DNA of 64,000 nucleotides from Xylogone sp. PMI_703 (lineage: Eukaryota; Ascomycota; Leotiomycetes), in NCBI GenBank assembly GCA_021399445.1, contig JAJTUQ010000003.1, positions 682,001 to 746,000 on the forward strand. Reading direction: 5' to 3'. The translations under genes and the position numbers were made by a program. This document shows, piece by piece, positions 1-10,531 of this stretch (the first letter of the stretch is position 1; every line of letters begins with the position of its first letter). Under the pieces are notes generated by a model, which was not told where the DNA came from, made no database searches, and saw only the letters and a list, made by a program, of their open reading frames with translations.

Positions 1-84
1 GAACAAGAATTTCGACCAATAAGGCTAATCTGAAGTCCCCATCTGACGCCGTGGTTGACCCGTCTAGGGGTTGAGTGTATTCCG

Positions 85-1840
85 ATGGTCTATCAAGGCC
101 CTTCTCAGGGCTGTATAAACTGCAGGGTACAGCGAAAGAAAGCATGTTTTAACCTTCCTAAACTTCCGTTATTTTTACGCTGTAGTTCCTCATATCAATA
201 CCGAAGAATCTTGACTAACACGTTACTGTCTAAACAGTGTGATCAGACTCTTCCAGTATATTCGTGATTTTCTCATCTTGTTGTGTAACATTTCAAAAAG
301 CAAACTAACATTTGAACCCAGTCATGTATGAGATGTGCGAATACCGGGCGTACATGCTGTGGCCATGGAGCTGATAAACTCTATGCCTTCCCTGTTTATA
401 AGGCGAATGGCGAATCGCATCCACCACCATTTGCATTAATATCCTCACTATGGATACGATGCCTCATAAGTCTCTAGCCGAGGGCAGGGAGCTTACGCTT
501 AGAGCTTTCTTCCATGACTTCTGCGTCACCTCAACTAATCACAATCTCTCTCAAGGATATCTTTCTGATCTCGAGACATTGACTTATGACATAGAAGCCA
601 GACCAAACATAGTGAGAGCATGTCAAGCAATATCACTTGCAAGCCATGGCCAGAGACTCCATACGAAGCCGAAGTGATCTATCAACAGGTTCTTGGGTCA
701 TTTGCGAAGACCATAGAAGACACTTCCTCGAGCGATACAGAAAAAAGATTAGTCGCGATGTTATTGGGCATTTATCAGGTATTTATTCTCAGGCCAGCGG
801 CCATTATCCCTTGTCTGAAATGCAACCTAGGGTTGACTCAAGAACAGATAGTAATGACTAGCGAGACTAACTTCGGAGACCATGAAACTCATGCTAACGG
901 CCTTGCTGTGCTCATGGATATTGGGGACTCGCAACTGAAACATCTGGATAATATAGGATATCATGATCGATTAGCCCCAAATAGTCCGTTTCCGCAGGCA
1001 AGGATTTCTTCCCAACCTTCTCCGGCCTCCAATTTTTACTGGATGACCTATCCACTAATATCGACCATAGATTGGCAGAATGTTCTCTGTTCCGGCATTA
1101 GGAGGTCATGGTGAGACTTTCAGCGACCTGCTACTCGATCTCGAGTCATTGAGGACCAAGTGCGAAATCGCATCTGAGTTAGAAGTGCTTATTGTCCTCA
1201 AGACGGAAAGCATTGCTCTGGACCAGCGTTTCGCTCACTGGCAAGATTCTCGAGTTAGGGAATTTAAACCCATCAGTGTAGCACACATAGATAATTATAA
1301 GCAAGGACCTTCGAAGATCCCAACCGGATTTTGGCCGGGTAAAGTTGACACTTACTTCGATCTTTATGTTGCTGGAGTTTGGAATATCCTCCGCTCCGCC
1401 CGACTCTTGCTCATCACTCTAATTATCAAACTCTCGACCATGCTTGGGGACACGGACGACTTGAGGGATTACATTAATACGTCCAATTACATAGCTCAGG
1501 ACATTGCTGCATCAATCCTGTACCACCTGACGAACGACCTGTACGCCTTCCTCAATGATCTTAGTACAAACGAGGAAATAGCGGAACGGGGGAAATTTCT
1601 AGGAGGCTTACTTTTAATCCATCCTCTTTATGTGACCTCTCATATACCAATCTACCGGAAGAGATACGGGAGTATATGCGCGGATGCCTAGAATGGATCG
1701 GGTTGAATATGGGTCTCGGGCAGGCTCTTCTATTAGCAAAGGTGAAGTTTTCCATATACCAACGTAACGCCATTCCCAATCTCTATGACACTTCAGCTGA
1801 CTATTTTCATAGACTTCGGATATTAGCAGAGAATATCTAA
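85..1840 (+). pseudogene. Broken Zn2Cys6 fungal transcription factor
   Basis: The remains follow one family order: a GC-x2-C-x7-C half zinc cluster near 112-151, the second half (CMRC..TGRTC) in another frame near 326-360, then the fungal-specific regulator body. Recognisable blocks are ACQAISLASHG (about 616-650), VIYQQVLGSFAKTIED (about 676-720), TNFGDHETHANGLAVLM (about 866-920) and CLEWIGLNMGLGQA (about 1690-1730). A 779-855 intron is plausible. The frame changes near 655-675 and again near 1630-1660, over stretches too short to hold introns. The third cysteine also has one residue too many before it (x7 instead of x6). Family membership is fairly sure. That it is dead is inferred from two frame breaks plus the odd zinc cluster. 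An intact version would be a nuclear DNA-binding regulator. Confidence 0.7.
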
Positions 1841-2149
1841 AAAGCGGTCGTGTGCTTATATGGGCGGGTTTTATCAGACAGCATTAATTATTAATTGACT
1901 TTCATTTAGATCTTTTAGCGTATCATTATGTGAGATCTTTGGCCACATATTTTGTTAAAAATTCAGTTGTTATTCTAAGTGTATCTTATGATACAAGAAA
2001 TAAAAGCAAATACGTCTTGAAAATCTAATGATATCTATAATTAATGCCCGAGTTTGTAGAAAGTGATATACGCGATATTCGCGATTGTCAGGAAATGTTG
2101 TGCCGTATTGTCAAAAATTCCCTTAACCGCTCTGAATCCGGGTTACGGA
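1841..2149. other. AT-rich spacer
   Basis: No coding signal, RNA gene or repeat recognised between the broken regulator and the convergent small secreted-protein gene. Confidence 0.5.
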
Positions 2150-2679
2150 TTATATCCAAGCGACAGCGTCCCCTTCGATATCTCCTATGTGGCGAGGTTC
2201 TCGGCCCTCTAGGAGTCTGACAATTGTATCAAGCTTGGCACCACCCTTGCCAACAAAAGTGAAAAGGCCTCCTGTGATGGCATCGGGACCGACAGATTCC
2301 GACAACGGCGTATCCAAGTTCTCCGAATGCTGGAGTCGCGAGACATCCACTGGTTATTGGCTTTTTGTTAGCATATACAAGTCAGAAAATTGCCGGATTG
2401 GTTACAGTTCTCACGCTGGCAGTTGATTTGCTCGCGTGGCTGGCCGGTTGAGGAAGGAACAGATTGGTTGTTGCTTATATCCAAAAGAGTGCTAACGGAG
2501 CTATTTATGGTTTCTTTGACTTGAACGCCTGTTGACTGGAATTGATCGCTATTGTGGTTTATAAGAGGAATTGCTTTAACTGACAAAGAATGTCTGGAGT
2601 CAGGAAGAGGTGCGGCTTTGGCGATCGAGATTGTTTTGAGAATAAAAGTTAAAACTGATATAGATACATAAACTTTCAT
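2150..2679 (-). CDS. Small secreted protein, two exons, unknown function
   Basis: Exon 1 is 2415-2679 and exon 2 is 2150-2349. The 65-nt intron 2350-2414 has a GTGAGA donor, a TGCTAAC branch site and a CCAG acceptor, and it keeps the frame (phase 1). The product is 154 aa. It starts with a typical signal peptide (MKVYVSISVLTFILK, then SIAKAAPLPDS), so export through the secretory pathway is predicted. The middle is Ser/Asn/Gln-rich. The C-terminal part contains a Gly-rich GGLFTFVGKGGAK stretch and then LEGREP. Only one cysteine remains after splicing out the Cys-rich readthrough. I recognise no domain. Size and signal peptide fit a small secreted or effector-like protein, but that is only a class. 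The near-perfect intron is the best evidence that the gene is real. Confidence 0.6.
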
Positions 2680-4645
2680 ATTGTTTGAATTCGAGCAGAT
2701 TACACTAAATGATAATAGAGGATTGATCGAATAAGAACTTTTGTAAATTATAGCAATACTTATATTACAGCAAATGAGATTCTTGTTTTCATGCAGGTAC
2801 TAAAATTACCCTAATATCTTCATGTCGTTACGCTGTTATGTAATGTGGACACGGTTGTTTCAGCATGTCCCAAGTCCATTTTTAGTGACAGGTGGCTGAA
2901 GAATATTGAATAAGCACTCAGGGCTATATTATAATAAGTATTATTAGAGGCCTGGGTTAAATCCAGTCATAAAGAAAGTAAATCCACTCACAGCTACCGA
3001 TGGTAGTACTGTAGCTTCACACTTGATTTTTATTCGTCAGTAGTCCTGGTAAGCACTAAAACATGCTAACACGAATAGCCCCCTTATGAGTGGATTTAGC
3101 TCAGGCCTTGTTACAGTAAAAGTAAGCAGGAGTTCAACGACCTGGCACTAAAGTTAATAGAGTGGAGAACGGAGGCTCCCATACGCAACCGTAGTGCTTT
3201 GTCGCTGCTTGGGATGAAACAAGTATCGAAACGCGCTTTACTACCGTTGTTTCTATCTCATGAACTACAACGTTCAAAAAGGAGATCATTTACTAGCCTG
3301 AACCAGGTTGCAACATTACTGTACAGAATTCCAACGCGCTGTACAGTTTAACTGTACCATGGCTTTCATCACGCTTATTGTCCCTCCAGAGGGTTCCTCT
3401 TGCTCTAGACTTCCAGGTGCGAAAAATGGGGCTACTTCCATACTAGGAAAAGCACTTGCAGATCCAAATCTGACAAAAAGTCGTAAGACGTAGCTCGACA
3501 TAAATATGTACTATTAGTTATTATAGTAAGCAAATGATAATTATAAGTGTACCAGTAATGTTCACGTCTAAATCCATCGGCGTCGCGGAACTGAAGACAC
3601 TGCACAAGCTCGCCTCGAGAGACCTCCTGCCACGTACTAGAAGCGACCTCAACATACTTAGGCCTCCGAAGGCGAGGTGTTTGCAACCTTATGTTCCTTT
3701 CCGTGGCCCCGCTCTATACTTGGTCAGCGTCCATATAAAATATTATCATTGGTGACATTATATCAAAGCTTTGCTGGTTCACCGAGATTGCTCCTTGGTG
3801 AAGCGTTGATACCTTTCACAACCGTAATTACATGGCAATGACTTCGACTGGAGATTGATTCTAGTCGTTTAGCACAAAGATTTACACCTCGTTACATACA
3901 CGTTATTGGATTTCGGTTACCGTCGAAATAAAGTTATGAGCGACCCTGGCGCCGCTGATTTGATGATGAGCGTGGGGTTTTGTGAGACGGAAAACGTATA
4001 TAAAAAAGTCATACCTCCCTCGGTACTCTCCACCTTCTTGCCTGTGCTCAACGCTGTCCACAGAAGGAGTGGGTGATAGCTGATCAAGCGCCGTATAGAA
4101 TCAAGGAGCCTCCTAACTGTAATTAACTGGGGAGCTAGAGATTATCCTGGGACCCCACTATGTGGGTGACTAGAACGGAGTAAAAGTGCCCTATTATCTA
4201 CGTGAAGCTATGGTAATACCGCATACGGGAGCCTGACGCCAGCCAACAATACTTGGAAACCTTCGTGTTCTCAGGTGAGAAGAAGGGCAGCGCTTAATAC
4301 TCTAATCTGAGTCTATGTAGTTTATTTCAGATGCTGAACCCAACATATCATCCCAATCTGCACCCTCCTTGAGTCGAGGCTTGAGAGAGGTAAGAGTGCT
4401 GGTTGAGGTACATAGCGTTCAAAGGTATGACGAGAGATTCTCTGCATTGCCAAGCTACCGGCCTAATTGGCTGGCGTTGACTACGTAAGCACCAGCCCGA
4501 CATTTGTTAACACAGCCTCAGCCGCATGTTATCACCATACATAATTTTGTTGTCGAGTTGAGTCGCTATATCAATATTTGGACCATGACTATCTGTTTAT
4601 AGCTTTGCTAAAGGCATCACCCTAGTCTAGGTTATCTGCTCCGAG
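2680..4645. other. Long intergenic region with one small inverted-repeat element
   Basis: About 2 kb without a credible gene. Overlapping short open frames on both strands at 3308-3755 show no family resemblance. An inverted-repeat element lies at 2948-3108 (separate entry). Confidence 0.5.
2948..3108. mobile_element. MITE-like element with 27-bp imperfect terminal inverted repeats
   Basis: The left end AGGCCTGGGTTAAATCCAGT (from 2948) is mirrored by the right end at 3082-3108, whose reverse complement reads AGGCCTGAGCTAAATCCACT. The match continues into TCATAA on both sides. The element is about 161 bp and has no coding capacity. I could not define a clear target-site duplication. Size and structure fit a non-autonomous DNA transposon remnant. 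Confidence 0.5.
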
Positions 4646-7395
4646 ATGGATCCGTTGAGCGCCCTTTCTGTAGCTGCTGCGGTCATACAATTTGTGGACT
4701 TCACCGGCCGTCTCTTTTCTGACACATATGAGGTATACACATCGCCTTCAGGACAGAAGGCAGAGCTTGTCCAGCTGTCGGTCCTGTCGAATGATATAGC
4801 AGAGCTTGCTGGCCAGGTGGACGAAAAATCAACTGCTCTTTGTCAGCGAAGAAACATCACAAATTCAGAGAGCCAACTCATTCGGCTCTGCGATGCATGC
4901 AAGAGGGTAAATACCGATCTCCAAAATGCTCTGGATCTCCTCAAAGCGCGTGATACCAAAGAATCTGGCTCCAAGACCACCAAAGTTGGGAAGAGTTTCA
5001 ATATTGCACTGAGTGGAATTTGGTCTCATAAGAAAGTTAAACAGATGAGTCATGACTTGGCGAATATAAGGCAGCAAATAATGGCTGCAATCTTAGTCTG
5101 TCTCTGGTATGTCTACATGACATTTTATGTACGCTTTCTTCAAGCTGACTGGCGTGGAGGGATGAATCTAAAAGATCTCAAGAGCGGGATGTGCACTTCA
5201 GCAAACAAATGGATGGCATGATGGTTATCCTAAACCAACTTAACACGGCAAGGGATGAATTATTAAGTCGAGAGATCATCCAGACGATCAATGCGCCGCA
5301 AAATCTTGTTCGCAAAGAATTGATCCAAATGCTGTGGGATCCAGGGTGGGATAAAACTATCGCTTTGGCCATGCCAACCCCGGGAAATACGATTGCAAAG
5401 GAATCTGAAACGCTGCTCAAGAAGAGAATAGTCGACAGTTTAAAGTTTGAAAAGATTGAAGCACGAGAGGAGACTATTGCTGATGTCTACCACACAACTT
5501 GTCAGTGGATCTTTCAAGACCATCCAACCGAAGTTGAGGGCACATCATTGTGGTCAAGTTACCCGACATGGCTAAGGACAGATTCCGGTCAGATTTATTG
5601 GATTACGGGAAAACCAGGATCAGGAAAGTCTACTCTGATGAAGTTCATCACTAGACACAGCCTCTCAAAGAAGGATCTACAGATATGGGCTGGTGATTGT
5701 AAACTTATCTTAGCCAGCTTCTATTCCTGGAGCCCCAGCTCTTATAGTATGCAGAAATCGTGTGAAGGCCTTATGAGAACATTATTATATCAAGCTCTTA
5801 CTCTCAATCTTGATTTGGTCCCTCAGGTGATTCCTAGACGCTGGGCCTTGGTTAATATGCTCTGCAACGCCGACGCAGCCCAAGCCGCCCCGGAATGGGG
5901 ATGGGAGGAAATAAGGGAATCATTCTTCAGCGTACTCTCAGAATGCGGCAAAAGCATAAGACTTGCGCTATTCATTGATGGGCTGGATGAGTTTGAGTCC
6001 TCACCAACTCAAATTCTAGACCTAATTACAGAGATAAAGTCTTATCAAGGAATTAAGCTTTGTGTAGCAAGCCGACCCTGGATTGAATTTGAAGACGCAT
6101 TTAATCACTATCCATTATTGCGGATGGAACAGTTGACAAAAGAAGATATAGAATTCTTCACCAGGAAGAAACTCCAACTAAATCAAGGCTTCCAATCGCT
6201 GAAAGAGATATGTCCTAATGAAGCTGACCAGCTTCTGGAAGATATTGCTCAGAAAGCACAAGGCGTCTTTTTATGGGTCTCCCTTGTTGTTCGAGCGTTA
6301 CTGGAAGGCCTTACTGAAGGCGATAAGTTATCAGATCTCCAAGAAACTGTAAGACAACTTCCTAGCGACTTGTCAAAGCTCTACGATCATATTTGGGCCC
6401 ATATACGACCTCGTAATATTGCAAGTGCTTCAGAGCTATTCCAGCTCTTTCAATCTGCTTACCAGTCACTTCATTATTTGACTCTATGGCTCGCAGATGA
6501 AAAGAAGCCACTGGAAACCGACATGAATTCAATATCTTTCGATGCAAGAAACAATATCAAAAAACTTATGAGGCGGCGGCTGGATAGCCGAACTCGAGGG
6601 ATTCTGGAGATATCACCTAATGGATACGTTGACTTCTTACATAGGACTGCTCGGGATTGGGCTCTCCAGGATGATGTACGGCAAAGCATTACATCGGCAG
6701 CCCCCGATTTTGACCCTTACATCGCACTTCTACAGGCGGAGGCCATTCGCATACCAGACCAGGAACTCGACACACAACAGTTTGAACTACATTATTACTA
6801 TTGCAAAATCCTCCTCATATGTCTTCACTATGCATCGCTGGTGACATATACCTCGGCTAGCACGCCAAGATTAATCCGGATTCTCGATAAGATTGAGATT
6901 TATCTTAATACTATCTCAGCAAGAGACATGAAAATCAATTACTGGCTATGCAAATATCACAGGAGGAAAAATATAGAAAACGATTACAACATCAGCTATG
7001 GCTTTACCATTCTGGAGATCGCAGCACAGTATTGTATAACGCCCTATATCAGCAAGAAAATATCCGAATGCCGCAGTTTAAGTCAGCCGGATAAGATGGA
7101 GAAATTGGGTCCTATCCTTGAAAATGCTATTTTTGGGCCAATGTATGGAGTCAATCAACCATTAATCCCCCAATATTCCATTCCACTCTGTATCACTCCC
7201 GCTCGAAGACTAGAATTTGTGGGTTTCCTCCTCGAAAATGGGATATACGCTGAATGCAAGCGCTCAATTCCAAGGATACTAAAGCTTTTGAATAGAAGCA
7301 AGCGTGCTAATGATAATTATGATAAAACCGTGAGTACGCTGTTGAAGGGGCATATGGGGCTAAGGGACTCTTTAAAATTCACGCTGGGGTTTTAA
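4646..7395 (+). CDS. NACHT-domain NLR (STAND) protein with Helo-like N-terminus
   Basis: Exons are 4646-5106 and 5160-7395, with a 53-nt GTATGT..GCTGAC..AG intron. The product is 898 aa. The N-terminus (MDPLSALSVAAAVIQFVDFT) is the typical start of fungal STAND N-terminal/Helo-like domains, which act as membrane-targeting or death-effector modules. The NACHT ATPase follows, with P-loop GKPGSGKST near residue 304 and Walker B LFIDGLDEFE near 425. Beyond it is a helical region with an FLHRTARDWA motif, as in many fungal NLRs (DUF7791-type). No ankyrin, WD or TPR repeats are visible at the C-terminus, so ligand sensing must sit in the roughly 300 C-terminal residues or be absent. Family role: self/non-self recognition and programmed cell death. 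The frame is intact throughout. Confidence 0.85.
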
Positions 7396-7938
7396 TATCA
7401 TAATATTGAAGTAGTTAAACTAGAAACTAGGGCTTTATAAAGGGGGGTACGATTTATTTGTAGACTCAATGTTAGGAATATTGCCGAATTATCGTTGCCT
7501 GGCAAAGAGAACACCAAGTACACCTCGCACGTCTCCTCTGCCTCCTGGAGTCATGAGCAATACGGCGACGAAGCTGAGTGTAGTATGCGTGATAGTACAT
7601 AACGGGGCGGCGCCTGCAATATGGTGAGTCATTGTTATCGAGTCACCATTTTATATGGTAGGGAGTATATACAGCAACATCTTCGCTGTAATTGTTTCAG
7701 CTCCTGGAAGACGTAATAAACATATCTCCATAAAAAGGTCTCTTTAACGTCCTGCGATTCTTTCTTCTCTGTATCGATACGCGCTGTGGCGCCGCTGAGG
7801 GATTTTGAAAACTAAGCAGTCGCTAAACTACAGTAATCCTCTCAGAAAGCTTCCTTCTAAATCCACATACTTCAAATCCATTTTCACTACAATCATCAGA
7901 TTAACGAATTTTCTTTCCGAAGTCCATACCTTGCGGAG
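7396..7938. other. Intergenic spacer
   Basis: Separates the NLR from the broken F-box-like gene. No gene or repeat recognised. Confidence 0.5.
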
Positions 7939-9506
7939 ATGGAGCACATAAGTGTTTCTGAAAAGTCTACCTTGGAAGTGCTTCCTCTTGAGGTCAAGCA
8001 GGCGATAATGACGGCACTCCGGGATATTTCTTCATTGAGGTCACTCGCATTAACTGGTTCTTCGTTTTACAACGCCTTCATTGCAGCTGAGACAATAATC
8101 ACCAGCCAAGTCTTACTAAACGAAGTAGGACTCGATATGCTTCCCGAAGCTATTGCTGCGTTAGAATCCTCTCGTCTACAGCCTTGGACTAAAGAACGTG
8201 TGTAAGAGTTTGCCACACAGCATCTACACACTAGGAAGCCATCATTCGAGGTTTGGATATTATCCGGTGCCCTTCCTATAAGCAAGCTTCATCAACACGT
8301 CCATTACTTTACAACGGTTTTTGCCTCAGATACATTGCCCAGGCACCCGATCTTGGCTGATCCCGTGCGAGACCCAGAGCCACTATCGCACGCTGAAATG
8401 ACTCGGATTATGCGCGCCTTTTACCGATTTGAAATTTACTGTAACCTGTTCCGCTATCGCTGCGGCATTTATTTCAGCGTTGAAGAACAACGTCGGTTAT
8501 TCTTTGCTCACTTCTCGCCGTGGGAGAATGAGCAAGTAGCTTGCATTCACGATTACCTTTTCAGAGTTGCATCTCCTGGTATGCCCTTGTTACAACTTTT
8601 CAATTTCTCGTATCTAATTTCAATAGCATTCAACGAGATTACTGAACATGATATCGTGTGGGGTAAATCCCGTGTGAGATATGCTGATGAACTTGAGTCA
8701 GAGTATATCCAGCACATCTTGTCTCGGGGTTTGGCAAGCCTTCACCAAATTGTCTTAGCGGACACATATGAAGCGCGATACGATCTTTTATATTCCTACC
8801 GTCCTGCACGCAATGATGACTTCCTTTAAGAGGGCTTGAAACCGGCTAATGAAAGAGATGATGGCAGAGATGATGAAAGAGATGATGAAAGAGATGATGA
8901 AAGAGATGATGAAAGAGATGATGAAAGAGATGATGAAAGAGATGATGAAAGAGATGATGAAAGAGATGATGAAAGAGATGATGAAAGAGATGATGAAAGA
9001 GATGATGCACTTTGCCTCTCTGACTATACTCCAGATGACTGCCGACTTCGTATCAAAAGCTCCATTTGCCCAAGACTCCGACACAGGCCCGTTTGACGTA
9101 TGGTATTGGGCACATCGGGATGGAACATGCTCGCATTTCATATATTCCAACGCTCAAGAATCACTGCGGCGATCAGGATATGTTATGTGGGATCATAGTA
9201 GACTTGATAAATGGAATATTCTTCAAGATCCTTGGGAAGCCCCCCCCCCCACCGTCGGTTCCTACAAACGAAGAAATACAACGTCGTGCCGAAAGAAATG
9301 CTTCAATAGAGGCAAGATTAGATATATATGAGAGGGGAGGGAGAGGGTGGTGGAGTTTAGGAGACGAGAGCAAGGTTGATTGGTCTCATACTTCTTATGG
9401 TGGGCCACTTATTGGGTATCGTCAGAAAGTCGAATCACTTGATGAAGCTCGCGACTTCTTAGCACGGATGAAGTTACCACCTGCAGTTATTAAATTCCTG
9501 AGCTAG
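7939..9506 (+). pseudogene. Broken F-box-like gene containing a 12-bp microsatellite
   Basis: The N-terminus (LEVLPLEVKQAIMTALRDISSLRSLALT) resembles an F-box start. The same frame meets TAA at 8203-8205, then continues with coding-like sequence (EVWILSGALPISKLHQHVHYF and on, rich in aromatic and charged residues) to TAA at 8827-8829. After the microsatellite at 8869-9000, protein-like sequence (DVWYWAHRDGT, GYVMWDHSRLDKWNI) sits in another frame. A further shift occurs at the C-run near 9240-9251, because the plausible C-terminus (RRAERNASIEARLDIYERG to KLPPAVIKFLS, stop near 9506) is in the third frame. No intron with sensible signals repairs these breaks. I infer a decayed member of a fungal F-box-like family. 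The family assignment is tentative; the loss of frame is clear. Confidence 0.6.
8869..9000 (+). repeat. Perfect 12-bp tandem repeat, 11 copies
   Basis: Unit GATGATGAAAGA occurs 11 times without error over 132 bp, with degenerate partial copies just before (8849-8868) and after it. Being a multiple of three, it stays open in all forward frames (ERDD, KEMM, and so on). It lies inside the broken F-box-like gene, where reading frame changes. Confidence 0.95.
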
Positions 9507-10531
9507 CCCCTGCAAACCTACTCTTGATGGCTTCTCAATAAAATCTTACCGTAAATTTTGGCAATTACTCTATTCATCAGCGAAGCAATGTAAGTGTAAA
9601 AGTTGTTATAGCTTGATTACTCAAACTAAACCAAGTAAAGCTACAAAACATGCTGTAATCAAAGCGTGAATTATCATGCTGTTTTGGCTTTGTTTGAAGT
9701 TGCTTGTCCAGATACCTTCCTATCTCCGATGTCCACGGCTCCAATGGATGCCGATTGGTTATTGGCGCCCATCAACTACTCGCTATGTGGTTCCATATCG
9801 GGACAATCTCGACCAGCCGGCGCTACCCCTGCCAAAGTGAGGCACATCTGCAGCCGCGACCTCGATCTTGAGATATCTCTAGTATGGAGTACACGCACAT
9901 ATATAACTTAGCAAAGTCCCAGTGGAAGTGAAGCACGAATAGAGTTGCACTTACTACCATACACACGTAGTAAGCCTTCGAACGGAACAGTACAGGTTGG
10001 CTTCAAAACGTGAGTCACATTCTTCGGCGGCGAGCGTAAGCTCTCCAGCATGCAGGTCTAAATCTCTCTAGGATACGGAACCGATATATAAATCAGTATT
10101 TTTCGTGATTTTCTAGTTATCATCTCCGGATCATCTTGGATATCTTTGGGCGGCTTGTCTCCCTCTGCTAGAATCCACAAAACAATAATGGTCAAGGACC
10201 TAACAAGACCTCGCGGATAAAAATTGCTGGACAATATTAAAGCACATATGTAGCACGATCACATGTTCCAAGATTTCCTTCAGTGCTGGGAGCTGTTAGG
10301 CTTATACTTTGATATTTTATTAGCTGGTATAGTTTCATGGAAATTGCGTCATTTGATAAACTAGATCTAAGCATTTTCTTCTTGATATTGATAGCAGAAA
10401 ACATTAAAGAATCCACACAGCATAACATCAAACATACTGAAGTGATCTTGTTATTTTAAATGAATACGTTATAGAACCTCGAAAAATCAATCAAAGCAAC
10501 CCAATACTCGATATACAATGGATATGACTAG
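9507..10531. other. Intergenic spacer
   Basis: About 1 kb between convergent genes. The short open frame at 9666-9911 has no family resemblance or splice support. Nothing else seen. Confidence 0.5.

Noticed and set aside
3308..3755. Overlapping open frames on both strands
   Set aside because: No family resemblance, no splice support, and mutually overlapping on opposite strands.
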